The notes under the pieces are model-generated. The model saw nothing but the letters and a program-made list of their open reading frames with translations. It did not search any database and was not told the DNA's origin. Both the position numbers and the translations under genes were made by a program. DNA of 64,000 nucleotides from Dryocola sp051307055 (GTDB lineage Bacteria > Pseudomonadota > Gammaproteobacteria > Enterobacterales > Enterobacteriaceae), in assembly GCF_051307055.1 (NCBI RefSeq), contig NZ_CP149994.1, positions 806,001 through 870,000 on the forward strand, given 5' to 3'. Shown in pieces: positions 1 through 6,878 of this stretch (position 1 is its first letter; the number at the start of each line of letters is the position of its first letter).

Positions 1-566
1 CCACGCCTGAACTGGTAGCATTCGCCACCAGTAACTATCTGGCTGCCGATCAGGTTCCTGCTTTCGTTTTGCCACAGCATCCTTCTGGCGTGATGACCCT
101 TTCTGCCGCGCATCCCGTTTACTGTTGTCCCCTGCGGGAGCGGGAACCTATTCTGCGTCTGTCTAAATCAGCATTAGTAACGGTCTATCCGCTGCCGGAT
201 GGTCGCTTATTAATGGTCGTAAACATTCACGCGGTGAATTTCAGCCTGGGTGTGGATGTGTACAGCAAACAGCTCGGCCCGATTGGCGATCAAATTGGTC
301 ACCATAATGGCCCAGTGATTATGGCCGGTGACTTTAATGCATGGAGTCGCCCGCGGATGAACGCGCTTTACCGGTTTGCTCGCGAAATGGCGCTGCGCGA
401 AGTCCGTTTTACCGACGATCACCGTCGCAAAGCTTTCGGGCGCCCGCTGGATTTTGTTTTCTATCGTGGTTTGAACGTCACGGAAGCCTCTGTGCTGGTT
501 ACCCGTGCTTCCGATCACAACCCTCTACTAGTCGAATTCCGTCCCGGCAAGCCTGAGCTGAAGTAA
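1..566 (+). CDS. yafD: YafD, endonuclease/exonuclease/phosphatase-family protein (5' end outside window)
   Basis: The frame is open from the first bases of the window (in frame from position 3) to the TAA at 564-566, so this is the C-terminal ~187 residues of a protein of about 260. The sequence carries EEP-superfamily landmarks: an AGDFNAW motif (Asp/Asn of the catalytic site) and a terminal SDHNPL motif (Asp-His pair). It is nearly identical to what I know of enterobacterial YafD, whose exact substrate is not established. A TTG at 69 is only an internal Leu codon, not a start. A hairpin follows the stop at 574-597. Confidence 0.93.
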   Translation, partial: TPELVAFATSNYLAADQVPAFVLPQHPSGVMTLSAAHPVYCCPLREREPILRLSKSALVTVYPLPDGRLLMVVNIHAVNFSLGVDVYSKQLGPIGDQIGHHNGPVIMAGDFNAWSRPRMNALYRFAREMALREVRFTDDHRRKAFGRPLDFVFYRGLNVTEASVLVTRASDHNPLLVEFRPGKPELK

Positions 567-573
567 GGTTAGT

Positions 574-597
574 CAGGTCTGCCGTTGGGCAGACCTG
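574..597 (+). terminator. Hairpin after yafD
   Basis: Perfect 10-bp arms (CAGGTCTGCC / GGCAGACCTG) around a short loop lie directly behind the yafD stop. There is no T-run, so it may stabilise the mRNA end rather than act as an intrinsic terminator. Confidence 0.5.
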
Positions 598-637
598 TGA
601 GCTGCCCTTTCTATCACTCAAACGCAAGGACAATACG

Positions 638-1405
638 ATGGCAACACAATCTCACCATGACAACGTTGAAAGGCAGTTCGGTTCCCAGGCCAGCGCCTAT
701 CTGAGCAGCGCCGTACACGCCTCCGGGCGCGATTTAGAGCGTCTTAGTGCTCGTCTGGCTACATGCCCTCATGCAAAGCTGCTTGATATGGGATGCGGGG
801 CAGGGCACGCCAGTTTTATTGCCGCAGGCCAGGTGAAAGAGGTGGTTGCTTACGATCTTTCTGAGCAGATGCTGGCGGTGGTTAACGATGCGGCGCAGAC
901 ACGCGGCATCGCTAACCTGACGACCCGGCAAGGTTATGCCGAAGCCTTACCCTTTGATGATAAATCTTTTGATATTGTCATCAGCCGCTATTCAGCCCAT
1001 CACTGGCATGACGTCGGTAAAGCGCTGCGCGAAGTTAAACGCGTACTGAAGCCGGGCGGCGTGGTCATCTTTATGGACGTGATGTCTCCGGGCCACCCTG
1101 TGCTGGATATCTGGCTGCAAACGGTTGAGGCGCTGCGCGATACCTCGCATGTACGCAATTACTCCAGCGGTGAATGGCTGAGTTTGTTTAATGAGGCGGG
1201 GCTTATCTCACAAAACCTGCTGTGCGATCGGCTGAAGCTGGAGTTTTCAAGCTGGATTGCAAGAATGAGAACGCCCGCAGTGCTGGCGGATGCGATTCGC
1301 GCATACCAACAAAGCGCGTCAGATGAAGTACAGCGTTATTTTGAACTGCAGGAGGATGGCTCATTTAGCAGCGACATCGTTATGCTGGAGGCGGTCAGGC
1401 CTTAG
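638..1405 (+). CDS. yafE: YafE, class I SAM-dependent methyltransferase
   Basis: 255 residues with a classical Rossmann methyltransferase core. Motif I is LLDMGCGAG at residues 48-56, an acidic residue follows the next strand (AYDLS), and the post-motif region is EALPFDDKSFDIV, as in the UbiE/UbiG-like Methyltransf_11 family. The start at 638 follows AAGGA with good spacing. The methylated substrate is unknown. It lies between yafD and the convergent mltD, as in E. coli. The gene is intact here and longer than the 207-residue E. coli annotation. Confidence 0.9.
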   Translation: MATQSHHDNVERQFGSQASAYLSSAVHASGRDLERLSARLATCPHAKLLDMGCGAGHASFIAAGQVKEVVAYDLSEQMLAVVNDAAQTRGIANLTTRQGYAEALPFDDKSFDIVISRYSAHHWHDVGKALREVKRVLKPGGVVIFMDVMSPGHPVLDIWLQTVEALRDTSHVRNYSSGEWLSLFNEAGLISQNLLCDRLKLEFSSWIARMRTPAVLADAIRAYQQSASDEVQRYFELQEDGSFSSDIVMLEAVRP

Positions 1406-1416
1406 TTGAGCAATAG

Positions 1417-1443
1417 AAAAGGCACCCGCAAAGGTGCCTTTTA
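1417..1443. terminator. Bidirectional terminator between yafE and mltD
   Basis: AAGGCACC / GGTGCCTT arms with a 6-nt loop, A-run on the left and T-run on the right, so it can serve both convergent genes. Confidence 0.85.
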
Positions 1444-1455
1444 TTCGCTTAGCGA

Positions 1456-2826
1456 TTACGTATCAGGCGTAGAGTTGTTGCTGACAAAAAGCGTCAACCG
1501 ATCGCCGGGTTTCAGGTTGTCCGTATCTTCGTTCCAGCGCAGAACATCTTTGATGTTTACGCCGTGATGTTTCGCGATACTCGACAGGGAATCACCCTTG
1601 CGCACCTTATAGGTAATGCTATCGTTTTGGGCTAAACGCTCGCCGTCATTGTTGATGCTCAGCGTTTGACCAACCTTGATGTGCGCGCCGCGTATACCGT
1701 TCCAGCTTTGCAAATCTTTCGTACTCACGCCCATGCGTGAAGCGATGCCCGAAAGGGTATCACCCGTACGAACTTTATAAGCTTTGCTGCCGCCCGCATT
1801 GCTGAGATTCTTCGCCATCAGCGTCGGCTGTACAGCCGCGATTTCACCCGATGCCAGTGAAGCTTTTAGCCGATCGGCATGCTTCTTTGGCACCATCACA
1901 TAGCGCTGATTTTTGCCAACGGTAGAGGTTTTAACCCCGGCGTTAAACGTTTTCAGCGCAGTGAGCGGTATGCCTGCCATTTCAGCGACCTGCGTCAGCT
2001 GTACCGGGTTATGCACTTCAACCCGCGCCAGAGCGCGACTTTCGTCAGTACTCGGCAAACGAACGCCATACTTTTGGCTGTTCTTGAGAATATCGCTCAG
2101 GGCCAGCATCTTCGGCACGTAAATCTTAGTTTCTCGTGGCAGAGAAAGCGACCAGAAGTCCGTTCCTTTGCCGCGGGCTTTGTTCGCTTTAATAGCGTTC
2201 ATCACGCGGCCTTCGCCGCTGTTGTACGCTGCTACGGTGAGTAACCAGTCGCCGTCAAACATTTTGTTTAAGCGCTGCATCATATTCAGTGCTGCAGTGG
2301 TGGAGGCCACTACATCACGGCGTGCGTCATACGCTTTGGTCTGCTTAAGACCATAATTGCGCCCCGTACTTGGAATAATCTGCCAAATGCCTGCGGCATT
2401 TGCGCCAGACGTCGCGTGGGGGTCAAAAGCGCTCTCCACTATGGGTAGCAGTACCAGTTCCATCGGCATGTTACGTTTCTTAACCTGCCCGGCGATCCAG
2501 TACATATACGGCTCTGCCCGTAATGTTACATCGTGGAGATAGCTCTTATTACGTAGGTACTTCTGTTTCTGTTCGCGGATCCGGGTATTCTCCGGTATCC
2601 CCATCTTTAGCTCGTCGCCGATGAAGTTCCACAGGTTCTGATCTTGCGCGAGGAACGTCCCATCGTCCATCCATCGCGCCGAGGCCGCTCGACCAGTGTA
2701 CTTTCCTGCTTCACCTTGACCAGCCGCAGACAGACTCTGCGCATGCTGTTGGATGTTACCGTCATGCTTTGACGCCTGGCATCCCACAAGCAAGACAGTG
2801 GCGAATAATATCGCTTTTGCCTTCAT
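1456..2826 (-). CDS. mltD: Membrane-bound lytic murein transglycosylase D
   Basis: 456-residue lipoprotein that cleaves the MurNAc-GlcNAc bond of peptidoglycan, forming 1,6-anhydro-MurNAc. A lipobox (LLVGC, Cys16) gives outer-membrane lipid anchoring. The SLT domain follows with the catalytic Glu in PIVESAF (residue ~131) and the GIWQ and AAYNSGEG signatures. Two C-terminal LysM modules (about 349-392 and 404-448) bind glycan strands. Length and domain order match E. coli MltD (452 aa). It is transcribed away from gloB, which lies upstream on the same strand. Confidence 0.97.
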   Translation of the reverse strand: MKAKAILFATVLLVGCQASKHDGNIQQHAQSLSAAGQGEAGKYTGRAASARWMDDGTFLAQDQNLWNFIGDELKMGIPENTRIREQKQKYLRNKSYLHDVTLRAEPYMYWIAGQVKKRNMPMELVLLPIVESAFDPHATSGANAAGIWQIIPSTGRNYGLKQTKAYDARRDVVASTTAALNMMQRLNKMFDGDWLLTVAAYNSGEGRVMNAIKANKARGKGTDFWSLSLPRETKIYVPKMLALSDILKNSQKYGVRLPSTDESRALARVEVHNPVQLTQVAEMAGIPLTALKTFNAGVKTSTVGKNQRYVMVPKKHADRLKASLASGEIAAVQPTLMAKNLSNAGGSKAYKVRTGDTLSGIASRMGVSTKDLQSWNGIRGAHIKVGQTLSINNDGERLAQNDSITYKVRKGDSLSSIAKHHGVNIKDVLRWNEDTDNLKPGDRLTLFVSNNSTPDT

Positions 2827-2896
2827 GTGTGTGTCAATGGTTGCTTAAAAGACGAGCAAGGATACATTTGACCGCCGGACAACACAACCAGAAAAT

Positions 2897-3652
2897 TTAA
2901 AAGCTATCTTTCTTTGCCCGTAACCAGGCGAATACCTGTTGTGGTTGTTGCAAGTTTGTTTCTTTGGATATTAAAGCTTTTAAATCATCTTCTTGCGTTC
3001 TTAAAAAAACATTAATTTTCCGCTCGGCTTGTAAAGAAGTGGGCAAGGTTGAGTGGTTTTTTGCACGTAACTCCTTAACTTTTCGATAATATCCGATTAA
3101 GTCTTTATCCTGCGGTAAAATGCTTAAGGAAAATTTTAGGTTGGAAAGCGTATACTCATGCGCGCAACAAATTAGCGTATCCTTGGGCAATGCATTAATC
3201 TTTTGAAAAGACTCATACATTTGTTCTGGTGTGCCTTCAAAAAGCCTTCCGCAGCCGCCGGAAAACATCGTGTCTCCGCAAAAAAGGTAAGGGAAATTAA
3301 AATAAGAGAGATGTCCTGAAGTGTGACCGGGTGTGGCAATTACACTAAATTCATACTTCAAAATATTGACCTTATCTCCTTCGCTTACTACCCGGTTCGT
3401 TCCCTTATCTTGCGTCTCTTGCGGACCGTATACCACAAGCGCCGGAAAGTTTTTCACCAGTTCTTTCACGCCGCCAACGTGGTCGTGGTGATGATGGGTA
3501 AGCAAAATAGCTTCTGGCTGCCACTGATTCTCAGCGATGGCTTTGAGCACCGGCGCCGCTTCGCCAGGATCGACGATGATGCATTTGCCCTCATCGTCAG
3601 TGAGAACCCAGATGTAGTTATCCTGCAAGGCGGGAATACTGTTAAGATTCAT
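2897..3652 (-). CDS. gloB: Hydroxyacylglutathione hydrolase (glyoxalase II)
   Basis: 251 residues. It hydrolyses S-lactoylglutathione to D-lactate and glutathione, the second step of methylglyoxal detoxification. It is a metallo-beta-lactamase fold protein: HxHxDH is at residues 53-58 (HHHHDH), followed by the downstream His of TPGHTSGH and the bridging Asp of FCGDTMF. The 3' part (2897-3250) is noticeably more AT-rich, with more Lys/Leu-AT codons, than the neighbouring genes. It diverges from yafS with only 36 bp between the start codons, so the two promoters must overlap. Confidence 0.96.
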   Translation of the reverse strand: MNLNSIPALQDNYIWVLTDDEGKCIIVDPGEAAPVLKAIAENQWQPEAILLTHHHHDHVGGVKELVKNFPALVVYGPQETQDKGTNRVVSEGDKVNILKYEFSVIATPGHTSGHLSYFNFPYLFCGDTMFSGGCGRLFEGTPEQMYESFQKINALPKDTLICCAHEYTLSNLKFSLSILPQDKDLIGYYRKVKELRAKNHSTLPTSLQAERKINVFLRTQEDDLKALISKETNLQQPQQVFAWLRAKKDSF

Positions 3653-3688
3653 AATTCAACCTCTCGGCAAAGCGATTAGAAGGTAGTG

Positions 3689-4447
3689 ATGAAACCGGCA
3701 AGGATACCTGACAATTTCATTTCACCGCATCACTGGGGACAATTGCCCTGGGGGGAGTACTATCGCGAGGCGCTTGAAAAGCAGCTGCGCCCGTGGCTTG
3801 GCAAAATGTTCGGTTTCCACCTGTTGAAAATAGGCAATCTGAGCGCGGAAATCGACACCAGCGCCTGCGCTATTTCACATCAGGTGAACGTTGCGTTGCA
3901 AGGCCCGCTATTGCAGGTCAATGCCGATCCGCTTCATTTACCTTTTGCCGCAAAATCTGTCGATGCCTGCCTGCTGGCCCATACGCTGCCCTGGTGTCAG
4001 GATCCGCATGGCCTGCTGCGTGAGGCCGATCGCGTGTTAATCGACGATGGCTGGCTGATTATCAGCAGTTTTAATCCGCTAAGTTTACTGGGCCTGGGGA
4101 AGACTATTCCTTTCCTGCGCAAGCGTATTCCCTACAGCAGCCGTATGTTCACGCCGATGCGCCAGTTCGACTGGCTGGCTTTGCTCAATTTTGAAGTGGT
4201 ATATCAGCGAGGTTTTCAGGTTCTGCCGTGGCATAAACAAGGCGGGAAAATGCTAAGCACCCACCTTCCGGCTTTAGGGTGCATGCATGTGATCGTGGCG
4301 CGTAAGCGTACCTTGCCGCTGACGTTAAACCCGCAGAAAAACCGCAAAACTAAATCGCCGATTCGCTCGGCGGTGGGGGCCACTCGCCAGTACCGTGAAG
4401 GGGTTAAGCCTTCGCGTCCGGCAGATAGCCGACATCCTCAAGAGTAG
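3689..4447 (+). CDS. yafS: YafS, SAM-methyltransferase-like protein
   Basis: 252 residues from the ATG at 3689; a GTG one codon earlier is a less likely start. It matches the enterobacterial YafS family through its length. Recognisable blocks are WGxLPWGxxYRxAL near the N-terminus, ADPLHLPF and LLREADRVLIDDGWLVIS-like strands, and RMFTxMRQxDWL. The methyltransferase glycine-rich loop is weak, so activity is inferred only from the fold family. The C-terminus runs 44 bp into the convergent rnhA gene, so the two 3' ends overlap antisense. Confidence 0.88.
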   Translation: MKPARIPDNFISPHHWGQLPWGEYYREALEKQLRPWLGKMFGFHLLKIGNLSAEIDTSACAISHQVNVALQGPLLQVNADPLHLPFAAKSVDACLLAHTLPWCQDPHGLLREADRVLIDDGWLIISSFNPLSLLGLGKTIPFLRKRIPYSSRMFTPMRQFDWLALLNFEVVYQRGFQVLPWHKQGGKMLSTHLPALGCMHVIVARKRTLPLTLNPQKNRKTKSPIRSAVGATRQYREGVKPSRPADSRHPQE

Positions 4448-4877
4448 GACTCGAGGCTGCCTCGCGAGCCAGTTCGTCGCAGCGTTCGTTCTCAGGATGG
4501 CCGGCGTGGCCTTTTACCCATTCCCAGCTGATATTATGCTCGCTAAGGGCCGCGTCCAGGCGCTGCCACAAATCGACATTCTTTACCGGCTTTTTATCAG
4601 CCGTTTTCCAGCCGCGCTTTTTCCAGTTATGGATCCACTGCGTGATCCCCTGGCGCACATACTGGCTGTCGGTGCTAAGCACAATGTCGCAGGGCTCGAT
4701 TAAAGCCTCAAGCGCGACGATAGCCGCCATCATCTCCATGCGGTTGTTGGTGGTTAAGCGGTAGCCAACGCTGAAAATCTTTTCATGCTGTTTGTAGCGT
4801 AAAATGGCACCATAACCACCCGGACCGGGATTACCGAGGCAAGACCCATCGGTGAAAATTTCTACCTGTTTGCGCAT
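4404..4877 (-). CDS. rnhA: Ribonuclease HI
   Basis: 157 residues. It degrades RNA in RNA:DNA hybrids. The four metal-binding acidic residues are all present: D10 (FTDGS), E48 (NRMEMMA), D70 (STDSQ) and D134 (RCDELA). I set the start at MRKQVEIFTDGS (4877) from homology; the longer open frame to 4919 lies inside the divergent dnaQ control region. As in E. coli, rnhA and dnaQ start 67 bp apart on opposite strands. Confidence 0.97.
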   Translation of the reverse strand: MRKQVEIFTDGSCLGNPGPGGYGAILRYKQHEKIFSVGYRLTTNNRMEMMAAIVALEALIEPCDIVLSTDSQYVRQGITQWIHNWKKRGWKTADKKPVKNVDLWQRLDAALSEHNISWEWVKGHAGHPENERCDELAREAASSPTLEDVGYLPDAKA

Positions 4878-4930
4878 CTCTGGTAGACTTCCTGTGAGTA
4901 AAAACGCCAAGTCTGACATAAACGAGCGCT

Positions 4931-4948
4931 ATGAGCACAGCTATATGA
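4931..4948 (+). other. Five-codon leader ORF overlapping the dnaQ start
   Basis: ATG AGC ACA GCT ATA TGA encodes MSTAI, the canonical DnaQ N-terminus, and its TGA overlaps the ATG used for dnaQ (4945-4947). It probably arose by a small indel in the original start region and could couple translation of dnaQ to the mini-ORF. Confidence 0.5.
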
Positions 4949-5682
4949 TTTCTACAACCACCAGACAGATTGTCCTCGATACAGAAACCACCGGTATGAA
5001 CCAGATCGGTGCTCATTATGAAGGTCATCGCATTATTGAGATCGGCGCGGTTGAGGTGATTAACCGACGCCTGACCGGCAATAACTTCCACGTTTACTTA
5101 AAGCCAGACCGGCTGGTGGATCCGGAAGCGTTCGGCGTGCACGGCATTGCCGATGAGTTCCTCGCGGATAAGCCGACGTTCGACCAGGTGGCTGATTCGT
5201 TTATGGACTATATTCGCGGCGCGGAGCTGGTTATCCATAACGCCTCGTTCGATATCGGCTTTATGGATTACGAGTTTAGCAAGCTTAAACGCGATATCCC
5301 GAAGACCGACACCTTTTGTAAAGTTACCGACAGCCTGGCGCTGGCCCGTAAGATGTTTCCGGGCAAACGTAATAGCCTCGATGCGCTTTGCTCGCGCTAT
5401 GAAATAGATAACAGCAAACGTACGCTGCACGGGGCGCTGCTCGATGCCCAGATTCTGGCCGATGTCTATCTGATGATGACCGGCGGCCAGACCTCGCTGA
5501 AGTTTTCCATGGAAGGTGATATTCAGCAGAAGCAGGGCGGGGACGGTATTCAGCGCGTTGTGCGAGGCGCCACGGGGTTACGCGTGATTCAGGCAAGCGA
5601 TGAAGAAATCGCCGCGCACGAATCGCGTCTGGATTTGGTTGTGAAAAAGGGCGGTAACTGCCTGTGGCGGGCTGAAAGCTGA
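4945..5682 (+). CDS. dnaQ: DNA polymerase III epsilon subunit (3'-5' proofreading exonuclease)
   Basis: 245 residues. It is the DEDDh exonuclease of the replicase core. The DTETTG Exo I motif is at residues 12-17, the Exo II region is HNASFDIGF, and Exo III has the HGALLDAQ His-Asp pair. A C-terminal tail (DLVVKKGGxCLWR) carries the polymerase-binding segment. The usual enterobacterial N-terminus MSTAI-TRQIV is not continuous here: an ATG at 4931 reads MSTAI then TGA, and that TGA overlaps the in-frame ATG at 4945 (MISTTTRQIV). I therefore start the protein at 4945. The SD sequence is weak, as is typical for dnaQ. Confidence 0.95.
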   Translation: MISTTTRQIVLDTETTGMNQIGAHYEGHRIIEIGAVEVINRRLTGNNFHVYLKPDRLVDPEAFGVHGIADEFLADKPTFDQVADSFMDYIRGAELVIHNASFDIGFMDYEFSKLKRDIPKTDTFCKVTDSLALARKMFPGKRNSLDALCSRYEIDNSKRTLHGALLDAQILADVYLMMTGGQTSLKFSMEGDIQQKQGGDGIQRVVRGATGLRVIQASDEEIAAHESRLDLVVKKGGNCLWRAES

Positions 5683-5693
5683 GTTAATGGCTT

Positions 5694-5718
5694 AAAAAAC
5701 AGCATTCAGATGTTTTTT
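5694..5718 (+). terminator. dnaQ terminator
   Basis: AAAAAACA / TGTTTTTT inverted repeat behind the dnaQ stop, ending in a T-run. Confidence 0.6.
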
Positions 5719-5750
5719 GCGGCAAACGGTTCACTTTATAAGAAAAAGCG

Positions 5751-5779
5751 TTGACGCGATGCGGGGCAATCCGTAATAT
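5751..5779 (+). promoter_or_regulatory. Sigma70 promoter of aspV
   Basis: TTGACG at 5751-5756 and TAATAT at 5774-5779 with an ideal 17-bp spacer, about 28 nt before the tRNA. The discriminator is GC-containing, as in stable-RNA promoters. Confidence 0.85.
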
Positions 5780-5807
5780 CCGCTTCGTTCCCGACGGGGA
5801 ACAATGC

Positions 5808-5884
5808 GGAGCGGTAGTTCAGTCGGTTAGAATACCTGCCTGTCACGCAGGGGGTCGCGGGTTCGAGTCCCGTCCGTTCCGCCA
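5808..5884 (+). tRNA. aspV: tRNA-Asp (GTC anticodon)
   Basis: 77-nt cloverleaf starting GGAGCGG and ending CCGTTCCGCCA. The acceptor arms pair, the anticodon loop is CTGTCAC with GTC, the T-arm is GGTTCGAGTCC, and CCA is encoded. The position between dnaQ and yafV matches aspV. Confidence 0.98.
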
Positions 5885-5890
5885 CTATTC

Positions 5891-5925
5891 AAAAAGCCTG
5901 GATCAGCAATGATTCAGGCTTTTGT
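5891..5925. terminator. Terminator after aspV
   Basis: AAAAGCCTG / CAGGCTTTT arms at 5892-5900 and 5915-5923, followed by T residues. It can end the tRNA transcript and, on the other strand, transcripts coming from yafV. Confidence 0.75.
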
Positions 5926-6000
5926 CGTTTCTGCGGCTATTAAATCTACAGCCTCTCACGGCGTCAGTCAGCGCTCCTCCCGGCAAGAGAGGAGCAGGCT

Positions 6001-6774
6001 TTACAAACTAAACGGATCCGCATCCTGCCATGCCGGAAATTTCTCCCGGTATTCCTGCAGGGCAATCAATGATAAATCTGCATCCAGACGCGTGGCCTGG
6101 TGTGCTTCGGCGCTTGCCAGAATCTCGCCCTGCGGGCTGACAATTTTACTGTCGCCGCGATAGTGGTGTCCGTTGCCGTCTGTGCCCACACGGTTGCAGC
6201 CTGCGACGTAAGCCTGGTTTTCAATCGCCCGGGCAACCAGCAGGCTTTGCCAGTGAAGCGAGCGCGGAGCGGGCCAGTTGGCGACATACAGCGCCAGATC
6301 GTAATCGTTACGGTTGCGTGACCACACCGGGAAACGCAGGTCGTAACAGACCAGCGGCAAAATACGCCAGCCGCGCCATTCAACGACGATCCTTTCCTCA
6401 CCTGCCTGATAGTAGTGATGTTCATCCGCCATGCGGAACAGGTGCCGCTTGTCGTAGAAATGCACCTTGCCGTCTGGCTGCACCAGCAGAAAACGGTTCA
6501 CCGAGCCACGTCCCGTTTGCAGCGCGGCGCTTCCGGCGATCATCGCCTGCGTTTGCTGCGCTTTAAACTGCATCCAGCCGATGACTTCCTCTTCCGTCAG
6601 CGACTGCTTTGCTGCTTCCATCGCAAAACCGGTGGTGAACATCTCAGGCAGAATAATCAGATCGCGACCGTGTATGCCGTCAAGCAGCACATCAAAATGA
6701 CGCAGATTGGCCGCGCCATCCATCCAGACCAGCGGCTGTTGCAGCAGGGAAATTTTTAAGCCAGACACAATCAT
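6001..6774 (-). CDS. yafV: YafV, omega-amidase of the nitrilase superfamily
   Basis: 257 residues from ATG 6774; a GTG two codons later and an upstream ATG at 6804 are alternatives. The nitrilase-fold catalytic triad is visible: Glu in LPEMF, Lys in YDKRHLF and Cys in LVCYDLRFP. Family members deamidate alpha-ketoglutaramate/alpha-ketosuccinamate, a metabolite-repair role. It is downstream of and co-directional with fadE, separated from it by a terminator. Confidence 0.93.
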   Translation of the reverse strand: MIVSGLKISLLQQPLVWMDGAANLRHFDVLLDGIHGRDLIILPEMFTTGFAMEAAKQSLTEEEVIGWMQFKAQQTQAMIAGSAALQTGRGSVNRFLLVQPDGKVHFYDKRHLFRMADEHHYYQAGEERIVVEWRGWRILPLVCYDLRFPVWSRNRNDYDLALYVANWPAPRSLHWQSLLVARAIENQAYVAGCNRVGTDGNGHHYRGDSKIVSPQGEILASAEAHQATRLDADLSLIALQEYREKFPAWQDADPFSL

Positions 6775-6838
6775 CGACCCCATGAATAACGACATTTCCT
6801 TCACTGTAGCATGAGTTCACCGGCTTTTGTTGGGCAAT

Positions 6839-6864
6839 AAAAAACCCCGCGAAGCGGGGTTTTT
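6839..6864. terminator. fadE terminator
   Basis: Strong hairpin AAAAACCCCGC / GCGGGGTTTTT with a GAA loop, 15 nt after the fadE stop on the minus strand; symmetrical A/T tails. Confidence 0.92.
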
Positions 6865-6878
6865 AGCGTTAAGGCAGC

